Source: Rhodamnia argentea
Lineage: Eukaryota; Streptophyta; Magnoliopsida; Myrtales; Myrtaceae
NCBI RefSeq assembly: GCF_020921035.1
Contig: NC_063155.1
Span: forward strand, 30,373,294-30,437,293
DNA length: 64,000 nt
Direction: 5' to 3'
In this document: positions 24,504-36,764 of the stretch, piece by piece
Layout of the letters: every line of letters starts with the position of its first letter
Position numbering within the stretch: the stretch's first letter is position 1
Notes under the pieces: generated by a model
What the model was told of the DNA's origin: nothing
Database searches by the model: none
Seen by the model: the letters and a program-made list of their open reading frames with translations, nothing else
Position numbers and translations under genes: made by a program

Positions 24504-24731
24504 ATGGCGACTGCTCCTTCTCCTCCTCGCGGCAACGGTAACGTGAAGCTGCCTCCGAAGCGAGGACAGATCAAGGCCCAGATCTTCGAGGGCCTCGTCA
24601 AGACGGTATCCTCCGCCGCTGCCAAGGTCGGTAACGCTATTGGCCTCGGAAGCACCGGCGGGTCCTCCAGCACCGGATCCCCTCCTCCCAGCGGATACAA
24701 CTCCGACGGGAATGCCAATAACCCTTCCTAG
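24504..24731 (+). CDS. Small plant protein of unknown function, PPKRGQIK...PPPSGYNSD family
   Basis: A single exon of 75 residues with a TATA box, a long CT-rich leader and an AT-rich 3' flank (gatattataataaaaag near 25154). I do not recognise a named domain. The protein has a basic N-terminal motif PPKRGQIKAQIFEGLVK (about 17-33), where the IF-GLVK stretch could form an amphipathic helix, then a Ser/Gly-rich linker and a C-terminal PPPSGYNSDG motif. There is no signal peptide or membrane segment. The gene at 36765 shares both end motifs in the same order and is a clear paralog. Conservation of both ends across diverged copies, plus promoter context, argues that it is real. Function unknown. 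Confidence 0.75.
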   Translation: MATAPSPPRGNGNVKLPPKRGQIKAQIFEGLVKTVSSAAAKVGNAIGLGSTGGSSSTGSPPPSGYNSDGNANNPS

Positions 24732-27655
24732 ACCGTTAGGAGGGTTACGTGGCGAGTCGCTGCACTGCAACTGTTTGAGTCTGGGTCTGTGTGTAAGTTC
24801 TGTTCCCAGGTGTCGTCTTGGTTTGAATAAGAAGCTGTGATCTGCTGTTGTTTTAGGTGCAGATCACGGCTCTGGTGGTGTTCTGTTTCGAGCTTGTTTG
24901 AAGAATGGGTTGAGGCTGCGTTGACCGTAGGTTTTAGACGGTCGTCGCAGTACCATGACTCAGCTCTAAGTTTAGGCGTGTTTAAGTTTGCTTTGTCTTG
25001 GATTTGAGTGTGCTTTTTAGATCAGGGCCTCTTCGGTCGCCGTTTCTGTAAGTTTTAGAGGGAGGAAACGGCTTGCGGAGATAGCGTGATGGTCAATTTT
25101 TTTCCTTTCCGTCGTTCTCGTTTAGCTTTCTCTTCTCCCTTTGTAAAATCCGAGGATATTATAATAAAAAGTGCAGCGACTCTTCGTATTATATTTACCC
25201 TTTGTCGGCCTCTCGATTGTTTATTCGCGATCTGCTTTGCCTTTTGATATTTTCATTGTTGGCGAATCTTGAAACCAACCCGACGCCCATTGTTATGGTA
25301 AAGATTGAATTCTACCTTTGCAAGTGAGCCGCAGGACTCGTGGACCTGTAAAAAATTTGTCTTTCTTTCTTTATTGCCGGAAAGGAGCAAAGGACAATAA
25401 ACTGCTCCGAGGACCTTTTCGGCCCTGTAATTAATGCCCACCAAATTGTTGGTGGATTGTTGTGGATCAGCATGTGTGTTGTTTCGACCGCCGAAAGAAG
25501 GGGTGCGGGGTTTACTTGCTACTCGCTCATTAACGAGCCGGCGAATTCGGACTCAGTAGCGATTTCTGAACGAGTCAGTGCGACGAACCAACCAGTAGTC
25601 TTGGGTGGGATCTGTTTAGGCTATAGGGTGTGAAGAAAAAAGTTCCATAATCAAGCAGACCAGCAAACTGGAGGAAAGAATCAGGGCAAACTGATTTCGT
25701 TAGAAAACCCCAAAGTTACTGGAACCTGGGTACGAGAAATTGACGGGGGAGGCATCTAAGAATCCATCGAATCATCATCGGCCTATGGAAGTCTCCCGGC
25801 GAGGGGCCATACAGTTTCGATGATAGTGCCGAACATCCGTGACTCGGTAATGAAAAGGTATTTTTCTTAATCCCGCAGGGCATTGCTTTTCGGGCCCACA
25901 GGTTGACCGTCATCCCAGTTTTGGGCGGCCACAACGTTATTAAAGCTGTCTTTATGACTGCGACGGGTCACAGCTGGAGTCCCCTGGCGGCTTCCTTGTT
26001 GATGTGGCTTAGGCTACAACGACATTCGCCCCTTTGCTGGGCTAGTGGCTTCGGGTCAATCGATCAAGAAAGGTTCGCACGGAGCCGCGGACTGCTTTCT
26101 TGACATTCTAGAATTCTTCCTGTTGGAAAGCCCTAGCCACCATGGCCCCCCGGAACCACTCGTCGAACTTCTCTGCTCCACGGTTTCATGCCATTCTAGT
26201 TGCGTGTGCATTTTCTTGAGGTCCGTCGCCATGGCTGACCCATTTGCGGCTTCTCCTCATGACCATGTGTCGCCTATCTCGATTACCACCTCCCTCTCTC
26301 TAGCCCTCCTCTACGTCATCGTACCACCATCTTTGGACTTACGCGTGGATAGCTAATCGAAATTACGCTAGTTACGTGACTTTTGAGAAATTTATGACAT
26401 CTAGATTCAATCGTTAATAATTATGCCATCAGACGAACTAGCTCTATTAGCGCGATAATATTCTTCATGGATGCACGAAAGTGGATAGCTTAAGCCGGAT
26501 TCACATTACGTAGCAAGATGTGCAAAAGTGCACCTCTTCTCTAGCGGGGGAAAGCGGAAGGTGACCAATAGCGGACAAGCACTTAATTAACAATTATGCA
26601 TTATCTGACCAAAAAATAAAAAACAATTATGCACTACATTACGTGTCATTTAAACAGACAAAAAAAAAAGACAAAGTACCTTTCTTATGGCTTACCAGTT
26701 AGTTAAATAATAAATGGACCAACTCTCGCCATCCATCCAAAAATGCGTGACATGGATGTGGCTCACTTTAACGCGTCCTAATTTAGTCTTTATCGAACTC
26801 CTATTGCGTGTTTGCTCTTTAGTCATCGTCGTCGCTTAGTTTTTTTTGTGTTTTTCTTTCTTATTTTTTTTTTTTTTTGGGTTTTGGTTTGTGAATTCTT
26901 TTAATATTTCTTCTGTATCCGCCATGGGAGTGACGAATCGTCAGCAGCATTGAGCTTGATGACGCAATGCATGACAAAATGGCAAGCTCCGGAGCTTCTG
27001 CCATTTGGGACGAGATAAGCTTTCGAATATTTTATTCACATTATTGATGGTGACGACGGGAAGGGGAAGGAAAGTGGGGTGGCTTTCCTTCTTGACTCAA
27101 CCAAAGAGAGAAGGAGAGACGTGAGAGTACGAGCAAATCTTGATTTTCCGGGCAAAAAGCTGAGATGTGGCGGCTATTCTTGACGCTTTTCTTGCGCACT
27201 AGTCCCTCAAGTTTAACTAATTTTTAAAAACCACATGCGCATCTTGGCACGGCGACCGGGACGAAAACGAGGTCAAAGCGAGCCTGCTGCACGCCGGACC
27301 ATCCCATATAGCGGGTCCTGTGATTTAAAATAAGATTTTTGGCCTTGTGTCAATGGCCAATCAAATTTAGTCTAAAACCGAAAATTTGTTTACTCCATCC
27401 CGACCCTCGCTCTTGAAAATGGGGTTGAGGACAGCATCTATGATAAGATCTTGTTAGATCGACAGCATCTGTCGGAAGCATCTGTTCGGACGATATCTCA
27501 TTAAAAAAAAAAAAGATTACGACGGCGACAATCGGAATAGATTTACCCCTTGTCATGTAAATTGAAAACGAATCTGGTCTCGTAAATAGAAAGAGCAAAT
27601 GACATGACTTCTTGACTTACAAAGGAGATCGACACGAGGTATAGTTTTAGGGGAA
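24732..27655. other. 3' flank of the small gene, then spacer with no gene seen
   Basis: 24732 to about 25170 is probably 3' UTR, ending near an AATAAA-like ataataaaaag. From 25170 on, several open frames (25903-26103, 26045-26356) carry no recognisable domain. The composition is mixed and includes T-tracts near 26840-26880. No supported gene or RNA. Confidence 0.5.
26589..26633 (+). mobile_element. Tail-only micro-insertion with 12-bp direct repeats
   Basis: aacaattatgca at 26589-26600 is repeated exactly at 26622-26633. The 21 bases between are ttatctgaccaaaaaataaaa, which match the ctgaccaaaaaaa tail of the LINE at 21497. This is the clearest case linking a micro-insertion to a LINE 3' end. 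Confidence 0.65.
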
Positions 27656-28262
27656 GGGTCTGTTTGGTTCGATATTTGAAATGTATTTTGGGGTTATAAA
27701 GTCCTTTGGCCAAATGAAAATAACGTTTGATTCATTTTTTGGAGAACTTTGGGGAAATATAATTGCATTTCTAAGGCCTTTAGACCAAGGCGGGTCCGAA
27801 AGTACTTTGGAAAATAACATTCTCAAAATGCAAATAGATTTTTTTCCCCTTCCAACTTTGGCCTCGCTCAACTTTTGTGATTATGGGATTGCCCTCGAAA
27901 AATCCTAATTTCTTGACGAAGGCGTCAGCTGTTGGCGAGCCTCCGATGAATCGCCGCCACCTTTGCCTAGAGTTGCACAACCCAAGGTGACCCCGCCCGA
28001 GGTCGATTGGTGGCCGATTTGGCTCGTCAACGGCTAAGTTTTGCTGGCAAATAATTTGAGATTTATTTTTAAAAAAAATATATTAGCAAAAGTGCTTTAC
28101 AAAGTGTGGTTTTTACCAAACGTTGTTTAGGTCAAAGTTGCTTCCCAATATATTTCTAAAATACGATTTACCAAACATTATTTATATTTCGAAAAATCCC
28201 TTTAGCCCAAAGTCCTTTGTATTCTCCAAAGACATTTCCCCGAAACCAAATCAAACAGGCCC
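27656..28262. mobile_element. Non-autonomous TIR element, 607 bp
   Basis: The left end gggtctgtttggttcg is matched by the right end cgaaaccaaatcaaacaggccc. The similarity continues inward (tttggggttataaagtcc versus ggactttgggctaaaggg after reversal). The three bases GAA lie immediately outside both ends and may be a 3-bp target duplication. The centre (about 27915-28030) is GC-richer. No transposase. The GGG-TGTTTG termini resemble PIF/Harbinger or hAT-type MITEs; superfamily unresolved. Confidence 0.65.
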
Positions 28263-28627
28263 GAAGTGGTCCCTTGTTTTGGAGGTTTCTAGGAAAAGAG
28301 ATCGCTCTCAATTTTGCTAGTGTTATCGGGTCAATTATACAAAGCAAAAGTCACTCAATTAATATGACTATCTTTAAGGAATGCGTTCACATGTTATAAG
28401 GTAAAATCGATCGGCAACCGTGCCAAAGAGATGTTGACAATAATTGACGTAATGCAAGATATCTTCGAAATTCATACGATTGGAGAGTGATCGAGATCGC
28501 TTCTCGATTCCACACTCGAGCACAAAGTGCACAAATGGGGTTTGGATAAAGTGACGAAATTCTGTGAATCTTAGTGCCAGAAAGATAAAATTGCACGAAA
28601 GTGAGTTTTGAAGAAAAAATACAAGGC

Positions 28628-29319
28628 TACGTTCGGTTTTGCGAAAAAAAAAAAAACTTATGGGAACATGTTTTTCGGTTATTCTAACGTTCGGCTCACA
28701 AAAAATAAATTAGTTGATGAAAATATTTTTCACTAATGGAAAAAACACCTTCAAAGGTGGAGAAAATAATTTTCTCTTATTGAAGAGAGGAAATCATTTT
28801 TCCTCCTCTTTCTTTCACCCAAACCATGCATGTAATTATTTTTATTTGCTTATTTTATTTAAATTTTTTATCCTTAAAAAATAAAAAAAAATTCAATTAC
28901 TTTTTTATTTTACTCTTTTCTTTTCTTCGTTTTCCTTTGGCCGATTGCGGGAGACTGGCCATAGATGAGCGACAAGCTCGCCGATCTGGTGAGGTCAAAC
29001 TTGCCACAAGCCGGCGAGGTCATCGTTGCCTGTGGTTGGTAGCTAGCCGTCGCCATGGCCGATGACCATCCGAATAAGAAGGAAAAAGAAAACAAATAAA
29101 AAATAAATAGAAAACTTATTATTGCAAAATGAAAAAATTTAAATTTAGTGCACGGAGGAGAATCAAATGAGATTCCTCATACCAAATCACATAAACTATT
29201 TTCCACGTCATTTTCAGATTTCAATCGAACACCTTGAATTATTGTCATTTTCCTGGAAAATGACTTGCTGAAAAATATTTTTTCAGAAACATCACATTTT
29301 TCGCGAAATGAACGGAACT
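28628..29319. mobile_element. Non-autonomous TIR element (family A) with GC core
   Basis: The left end acgttcggttttgcgaaaaa faces the right end tttttcgcgaaatgaacgga. Sub-terminal 'gaaaatatttttc' phrases occur on both arms. The core at about 28935-29075 is GC-rich and contains gccacaagccggcgaggtc, nearly the same phrase as in the element at 54520. A related arm-like segment follows at 29560-29760. No coding sequence is supported. Confidence 0.55.
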
Positions 29320-29786
29320 AAAGTGCAATTTTTTTTTTTTTTGTTTGTTGCAAGGATGGTAGATTGGCGTAAAGATAAATATAACGAAACGTTTCCTTGG
29401 TTGTCGATAAAAGTAGGACTTGACAATCACATGACAACATTATCTACGAACGAAAAAGAAGTAATATCTCCCGCAGGAGTTCCTTCCCAAAGATACGCGT
29501 TTTACCATATCGACTGGCTTCTTTACAATTTTTTTTTCTACAATTGCATCTTTTGACCAAATGATTAGTTTTCATTTATTTAGTACCGTAGAAAAAAAAT
29601 GACTTTTTCCTTGTTGGGAAAGGAATTGTTTTTCCCAATACAAACTTATTGCTTTTAATCTATCAAAATATTTTTCTTCGACCGATTAGTTTTTCGTTGT
29701 CTAAATAATAAGAAGTTGAAAAATAATTTTCAGAATCAGTTCTCTTTCAGACGAACCCTAAATTTGTTCTCTATGTGTTCGACCAC

Positions 29787-30212
29787 CTTTCAAAAGTCAG
29801 ATATCATGACATTATCATCGTCATGATCAACGGATCATGACCCTGTAATTGAACTTTTGGGGGAATGGCAGGTGCCGATTTTGTGGCTTTTTAATCTTTT
29901 GGCGACTTCAACCAAAAAACAGATTTTCCTTTGGTGACAGCCAATCAGGAGGACGTACATAGATGTAAATGTAATGAGAGCTATATAACAACCTCGCGCG
30001 AATTGGCCGGAGTGTTTCAAAAGTCAAAATATCATGACGATGACATTATCATGGTCATGATCAATGAATCATGACCTATAATTAAACTTTGGTGGAATGA
30101 CAGATGCTGATTTTATGGCTTTTCAATCCTTTAGTGTTCGACCAAAAAAAAAAAAAAAATCGTTGGGGACTTTCAACCCAAAAAAAAAAAAAAAAAAAAA
30201 AACCTTTGGTGA
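29787..30212. repeat. Local duplication, about 230-bp spacing, with expanded A-tracts
   Basis: The segment from about 29787 (cctttcaaaagtcagatatc) recurs from about 30014 (gtttcaaaagtcaaaatatc). Shared landmarks are catgacattatcat, gatcatgacc, gattttgtggct or gattttatggct, and cctttggtgacag or cctttggtgacaa. The second copy carries two long A-tracts (about 30146-30161 and 30179-30201) where the first has only caaccaaaaaac. Confidence 0.75.
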
Positions 30213-30946
30213 CAAGCCGTTTGCCACGTTATGACCGAATCGCGAAATCCTTCTCGTTCATTAAACTCACCGACTAATAATTAAATTCCATGACAGGAAG
30301 AGCGGCCTCGGAATTGGCCACGTTATTTATAGAGATGTCCCGATACGGAACTTTTTTTACCATCGCTTTTGCCAAATATACAAATATTTACGGTAGACAC
30401 AAGCCAAATTTTTTTAAAGCAAAATTGAAGTATGAAAAATCCAAACGTAAGTACTCTATTTTTCTAATGTAGTATCGGTAGATAAACAATTCCATTTTTA
30501 AGCAACTTCGATTCATGTCGCAGGAAAAATCAACTCTAGCTCTCCTCGAGGAACGCGTTTTTCTTTTTTTTTTCAATTTTTTGGCCCCGAATTGGGCGGA
30601 CACCCGTTTTATTCGCTAATTAAACTTGCGTTGGGAATTCTCGCTTTTCCCCATTAATTTTGCTGTCCACTCGTGCGCCCCTTTATTTACGTAGAGATCT
30701 TCCATCCTTGTCGTGAATTTAACAAAAAATCTTGTAACAAATGATTAATACCTGAAAAAAAAAAATTATAAACAACCAATGCACCGTCTTTCCCGTGTTA
30801 TGTGTAATCAATGAATTGAAAGTAGAAGCATTCGATTACAATATACGATTAACTTGCATCCGTTAAGAAGATTCATTTGAGAAATTTTCAAGTAACCGAT
30901 AATGATCTATAAACTCTATCTCTTTCTCTGAATCTAAGTTCTACCC
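30213..30946. other. Intergenic, no gene seen
   Basis: AT-rich spacer leading to the tandem array. Short open frames only, no recognisable motif. Confidence 0.5.
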
Positions 30947-33590
30947 GCGAACAAATATTGACCTTTTCGGCTCACATTCAACTTTATTTTGTGGGTTTTG
31001 GGTTGGACCCCATAAAAAAAAAAATCTTAAACAGATGGTCCTTAATTTGACAGTGTGATTATGTCCCACAGAGCGAAGAAACCATCATTTACTTACATAA
31101 ATCAGTTCCCCATTGGGTGATATAAGTAGCTATCTTTTGAATACTTAATCACATATTTAGTTTGTTGATGTGAAAGAATGTGTGCAAATGCTACGCGACA
31201 TTCACACGATTCAAAATTCCTCGCTTCTAAGTTGTCGCAAGTGCGAGATTCTTCGGGGTACGGGGCATATGTTATCAAGTTACGCGAACAAATATTGACG
31301 GCACTCGGCTCACATTCAACTTTATTTTGTGGGTTTTACGTTGGACCCCATTAAAAAAAAAAATCCTTAAACAGATGGTCCTTAATTTGAAGGTGTGATT
31401 ATGTTGTACATGGCGAATAAACCATCATTTACTTACATAAATCATAGCTATCTTTTGAATACTTAATCACATATTTAGTTCGTTGATGTTAAAGATGATG
31501 TGTGCAAACGCTACACGACATTCGCACGATTCAAAATTCCTCACTTTCTTCACTTCTAAGTCATCGCAAGTGCAAGATTCTTCGGGGTACGGGGCATATG
31601 TTATCAAGTTACGCGAACAAATATTGACGGCACTCGGCTCACATTCAACTTTATTTTGTGGGTTTTACGTTGGACCCCATTAAAAAAAAAATCCTTAAAC
31701 AGATGGTCCTTAATTTGAAGGTGTGATTATGTTGTACATGGCGAATAAACCATCATTTACTTACATAAATCATAGTTATCTTTTGAATACTTAATCACAT
31801 ATTTAGTTCGTTGATGTTAAAGACGATGTGTGCAAACGCTACGCGACATTCACACGATTCAAAATTCCTCGCTTTCTTCACTTCTAAGTCGTCGCAAGTG
31901 CAAGATTCTTTGGGGTACGGGGCATATGTTATCAAGTTACGCGAACAAATATTGACGGCACTCGGCTCACATTCAACTTTATTTTGTGGGTTTTACGTTG
32001 GACCCCATTAAAAAAAAAAAATCCTTAAACAGACGGTCCTTAATTTGAAGGTGTGATTATGTTGTGCATAGCGAATAAACCATCATTTACTTACATAAAT
32101 CATAGCTATCTTTTGAATACTTAATCACATATTTAGTTCGTTGATGTTAAAGACGATGTGTGCAAACGCTACGCGACATTCGCACGATTCAAAATTCCTC
32201 GCTTTCTTCACTTCTAAGTCATCGCAAGTGCGAGATTCTTCGGGGTACGGGGCATATGTTATCAAGTTACGCGAACAAATATTGACGGCACTCGGCTCAC
32301 ATTCAACTTTATTTTGTGGGTTTTACGTTGGACCCCATTAAAAAAAAAAAATCCTTAAACAGACGGTCCTTAATTTGAAAGTGTGATTATGTTGTACATG
32401 GCGAATAAACCATCATTTACTTACATAAATCATAGCTATCTTTTGAATACTTAATCACATATTTAGTTCGTTGATGTTAAAGACGATGTGTGCAAACGCT
32501 ACGCGACATTCGCACGATTCAAAATTCCTCGCTTTCTTCACTTCTAAGTCATCGCAAGTGCGAGATTCTTCGGGGTACGGGGCATATGTTATCAAGTTAC
32601 GCGAACAAATATTGACGGCACTCGGCTCACATTCAACTTTATTTTGTGGGTTTTACGTTGGACCCCATTAAAAAAAAAAAATCCTTAAACAGACGGTCCT
32701 TAATTTGAAGGTGTGATTATGTTGTACATGGCGAATAAACCATCATTTACTTACATAAATCATAGCTATCTTTTGAATACTTAATCACATATTTAGTTCG
32801 TTGATGTTAAAGACGATGTGTGCAAACGCTACGCGACATTCGCACGATTCAAAATTCCTCGCTTTCTTCACTTCTAAGTCGTCGCAAGTGCGAGATTCTT
32901 TGGGGTACGGGGCATATGTTATCAAGTTACGCGAACAAATATTGACGGCACTCGGCTCACATTCAACTTTATTTTGTGGGTTTTACGTTGGACCCCATTA
33001 AAAAAAAAAAATCCTTAAACAGACGGTCCTTAATTTGAAGGTGTGATTATGTTGTACGTGGCGAATAAACCATCATTTACTTACATAAATCATAGCTATC
33101 TTTTGAATACTTAATCACATATTTAGTTTGTTGATGTTAAAGACGATGTGTGCAAATGCTACGCGACATTCGCACGATTCAAAATTCCTCGCTTTCTTCA
33201 CTTCTAAGTCATCGCAAGTGCGAGATTCTTCGGGGTACGGGGCATATGTTATCAAGTTACGCGAACAAATATTGATGGCACTCGGCTCACATTCAACTTT
33301 ATTTGGTGGGTTTTACGTTGGACCCCATTAAAAAAAAAAAATCCTTAAACAGATGGTCCTTAATTTGAAGGTGTGATTATGTTGTACATAGCGAATAAAC
33401 CATCATTTACTTACATAAATCATAGCTATCTTTTGAACACTTAATCACATATTTAGTTCGTTGATATTTGAGACGATGTGTGCAAACGCTACGCGACATT
33501 CGCACGATTCAAAATTCCTCGTTTTCTTCACTTCTAAGTCGTCGCAAGTGCGAGATTCTTTGGGGTACGGGGCATATGTTATCAAGTTAC
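30947..33590. repeat. Tandem array of eight units, about 330 bp each
   Basis: Using gcgaacaaatattga as the phase marker, units start at 30947, 31284, 31613, 31941, 32271, 32601, 32931 and 33261, and the array stops at 33590. Lengths are 337, 329, 328, 330, 330, 330, 330 and 330. Units 2-8 differ by few substitutions. Unit 1 is the most divergent: it lacks tttcttcac and has an extra block near 31112. Each unit has an A-tract after gttggaccccatt and a palindrome-free GC-poor body. A 66-codon open frame recurs in each of units 2-7, but it only reflects the near-identity of the units. The monomer is about two nucleosome-repeat halves (2 x 165), as in many plant satellites. No gene function is supported. 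Confidence 0.97.
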
Positions 33591-34392
33591 GCGTTTTTCC
33601 CGGAGAGCGACTTGCTGCTGCTCGTTGAAGAAAGCATGAGCAGGACAGATGTGGTTGTACGCTTCTAGATCCCACGTTATCGGAGAGAATTCTAGAAAAA
33701 AAAAGGGGGAAAACAAAAGAATAATTTGGGACGCTAACATAGACAGGTCTTTTAGAAATCCTCTGAATTTGGTTCCTCGAAAGCCTGAGCTGTAGGAGCC
33801 AGAGCCATTCAAGTCTTTAACCCGTGTCGAAGATCGTGCCCGCATCTCGTGCGTGCGAGCTTAACACGTGTAAAATCGATGCCTCAAGTCAGGCACCAGT
33901 GCTGGACACGAGCAATTTGGAAATTCGGCTCGAGGCGCCCAGATAAATTGCGGATCGAAATTGCTAGATGGTACGTGATGGCCACCTGCTATGTATAGAG
34001 TATATTGGTGTTAGTTGCTGCTCGTGGAGTTATTTGTCCCCTTTGGGCAAAAGCAAAGGTAGGTGAAATCGCACATAAAAGCTCCCCAAAAAATAGAAGG
34101 CAAAAAGGGGAGTCAGAAAAAAACCAAAAAGCAACTTCGACATGGAAAGGGAGCTTGACTGACGAGATCCGGTCAATGGACCAAAGGCTGAAAGGCAACG
34201 GCGGTTTTGGCTAAACCAGGGGCTACGGCGAACCCGTTGACTTGACCCCTAGGTGCCCGCCGGAAGTTAAACGCCAAATATCGAGGCAGCAAATAGATTA
34301 ATGAAATATATGTTCGCGTCATCGATGGCCCACCGGTCATATTTAGCATGTCATTTGCTTTTTTAGTTATTTAATATGTCGTTGAATTTTTC

Positions 34393-34434
<42 letters not shown>

Positions 34435-35268
34435 TCGTGAAGCAATAAAGTGAAACGAGAGATCTATTTGTTTTTCTACTGGAAATATATTGATCAGCTC
34501 GAGCTTTTGCCACGTTAAAAGGAAAACATGTTTACTTGTTTTCTTTTTCGAATTCGAATGGACAGGACTATTTTGACCGGTGAGTTTAGTTCGATTTTCC
34601 CGAAAACCAACCCTACTGCTCTTGCAAAAAGACTTGTCCGTGCTCTTATTCTGATGCGGGGATGATCTTATAGTGTGATCGAATCAATATCAAATAAGAA
34701 GGACAAAATAAATTTTGAACATCGAACTTGCGATGTAGTTCGACATTGAAAGGAAATTTCCCGCTGTGGGTATTGCACTCCTTCCATGGAACCTTGTAGA
34801 GGTTATAATTATGCAGAGTCCCACAATTTACCTTCTATTTCCATCTTTCTTTCTCTCTTTTCAATATGGTTAGTTTTGTCATGATATTATAAATGTGAAT
34901 ATGGATTGATTTTGGTATTTCTATATTAAGTATTTGAAACGTGGCTTCGGTTCAGTAGAGAACAACTTGATTTTCAATAGCACGTTTAAATATTAAATAC
35001 TTAGAATTATCTTGAATCATTTATTTGTTTTGAAAATCTCTTAATATTAAAAGTAACTCGCCTTTGCTAGGGGAAAATATATTTGTAAAGGAAAGGTAGC
35101 ATGGCTAGTTACCATAAGTTGCAAAGAACCAGCCCGACTTTTCGAAAACTCCTAAGGGCAAAAGATCACGTGTTACTAGAAGCTCCGAAAAAGAATATGG
35201 AAGGAACGACGGCACTATCACGTAATCATCAATTTCTGCTGACGTGGCGAGTGCCAGCCCTCCTCCTC

Positions 35269-35314
<46 letters not shown>

Positions 35315-36590
35315 TTCCTTCCCGTCTTAACTACCGGTCAACGTGTTCACACGTGGCGGTAGACTGTCTGTGCCTCGCCAATGTCCCGGGCCCACTTGCA
35401 AACTGCCAAGGTGTAAGAAGTCCCACGCCCTCGCAGCGCGCGTGGAGCGCGTGGTGTCATTAGTGGCGTTTCCTAAATTGTTCCGACGAGAGATTCGCAT
35501 CTTTTCATCGTATTGGAGGGATCGGGTGAAGATAAAGACGATACAGTGGAGCCCAAAGAAAAAGTAGGAAGAAGCCACGAAGAGAGCACGCTCATCCACA
35601 TAGCCGTCGCGATTTCATCCATCTCGACGGAAAATGATTGGATTTTCTATAAAAAGAACATATGTACATTCACTGTCTTGTCCTTCCAAAATTTAGGACA
35701 TCATTTGAACCTAAAAATTGCGACTCGTAAAAGTTTCAGGAATTTCGAATCTAATAAAATCTAAATGCGCGAGGTGTATGATTTATGCTAAGCGAAAAAT
35801 AAAAAGTAAAAACCAGTCTAAACTTGCTTGTGAAAATATGTATTCAAAAAGCTAATTTTTTTCTAAAGCTCACAAAAGCATTCCCGACTTGATTAATATG
35901 CACCGCTCCACGCACGTAGCTCCGCTCAACCCACCCCATCCCTCATTCATATGGAGTGAAGCGTTTGCCTGGGAAGTGAAGTGTCCAGCCCCCAATTTGA
36001 CATTTAGTGAGGATCGTTGTGGTTTAAGTACAAAATCTATTGCATAGCACTATGAACAAACATTTAAGCTTAATTACTCGATATATCATTAAGGAATTTA
36101 AATGAAATGAAACGAAACAATTCTTCAAGCTCTCTTCATGTATGCTTTCGATTTATGTGAACTCAATTTAGGTGAGATGTCAAATCACACGTTTTTCGCA
36201 AAGGAAATACAAAACTAACGAGGTATAATTGCAAGCTCATGGGGGATGCAAGCGTAATTGATTTTAGCCATTGTATCCCGCGGCATCCACGTAATTTAAC
36301 AAATAGGAATACTGTAGATTCGCTTGTTCTAAGAGCAAGAAAAATTTGCTCCAATCCAATTACTCAGATGCATCGAAGAAACATGAAGAGGACACGTGTA
36401 ACTTTCGTTCCTTCTTGCAATAGAGGGTTCGCACCTCATAGGGCAAAACTACGCTCTTACGGTGATCGCCGCACTACCTGATCCGATTCCAATTCCAATT
36501 CCGAGTTGTAGGCAAGCTCGACTCGCTCGACTCAGGTAGCCCCGACAATCGTGAGGAGCAAGTTTTGCACTGTAGCTCCCCCTGTGGGCC
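33591..36590. other. Intergenic, no gene seen; microsatellites
   Basis: Contains a TA microsatellite (about 34396-34433) and a CT microsatellite (about 35273-35312). Open frames at 35101-35463 and 35343-35567 cross the CT tract or have no known domain. The last few hundred bases are the promoter side of the gene at 36765, with tatatt near 36590 as a possible TATA element. Confidence 0.5.
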
Positions 36591-36764
36591 TATATTACAC
36601 CCGCCTGCTTCGCTCGAGATCCAATGCTCTCATTTGTCGCAGCTCATCCTCTTCATACTCAATACTCTGTTGTCTCAAGCGCTCCCCCTCTCTCGTGCTC
36701 TGTTTCTGCTCTCTTTCTTCACTCGCATTCCTCTGTTTCCATCGACGAAGAATCCTTCAAAGCA

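Noticed and set aside
31483..33331. Six similar 66-67 codon frames in the tandem array as a gene family
   Set aside because: They follow from near-identical repeat units. The codons before the first ATG are not starts in most units, there is no promoter or splice context, and substitutions do not favour synonymous sites in any way I could see.
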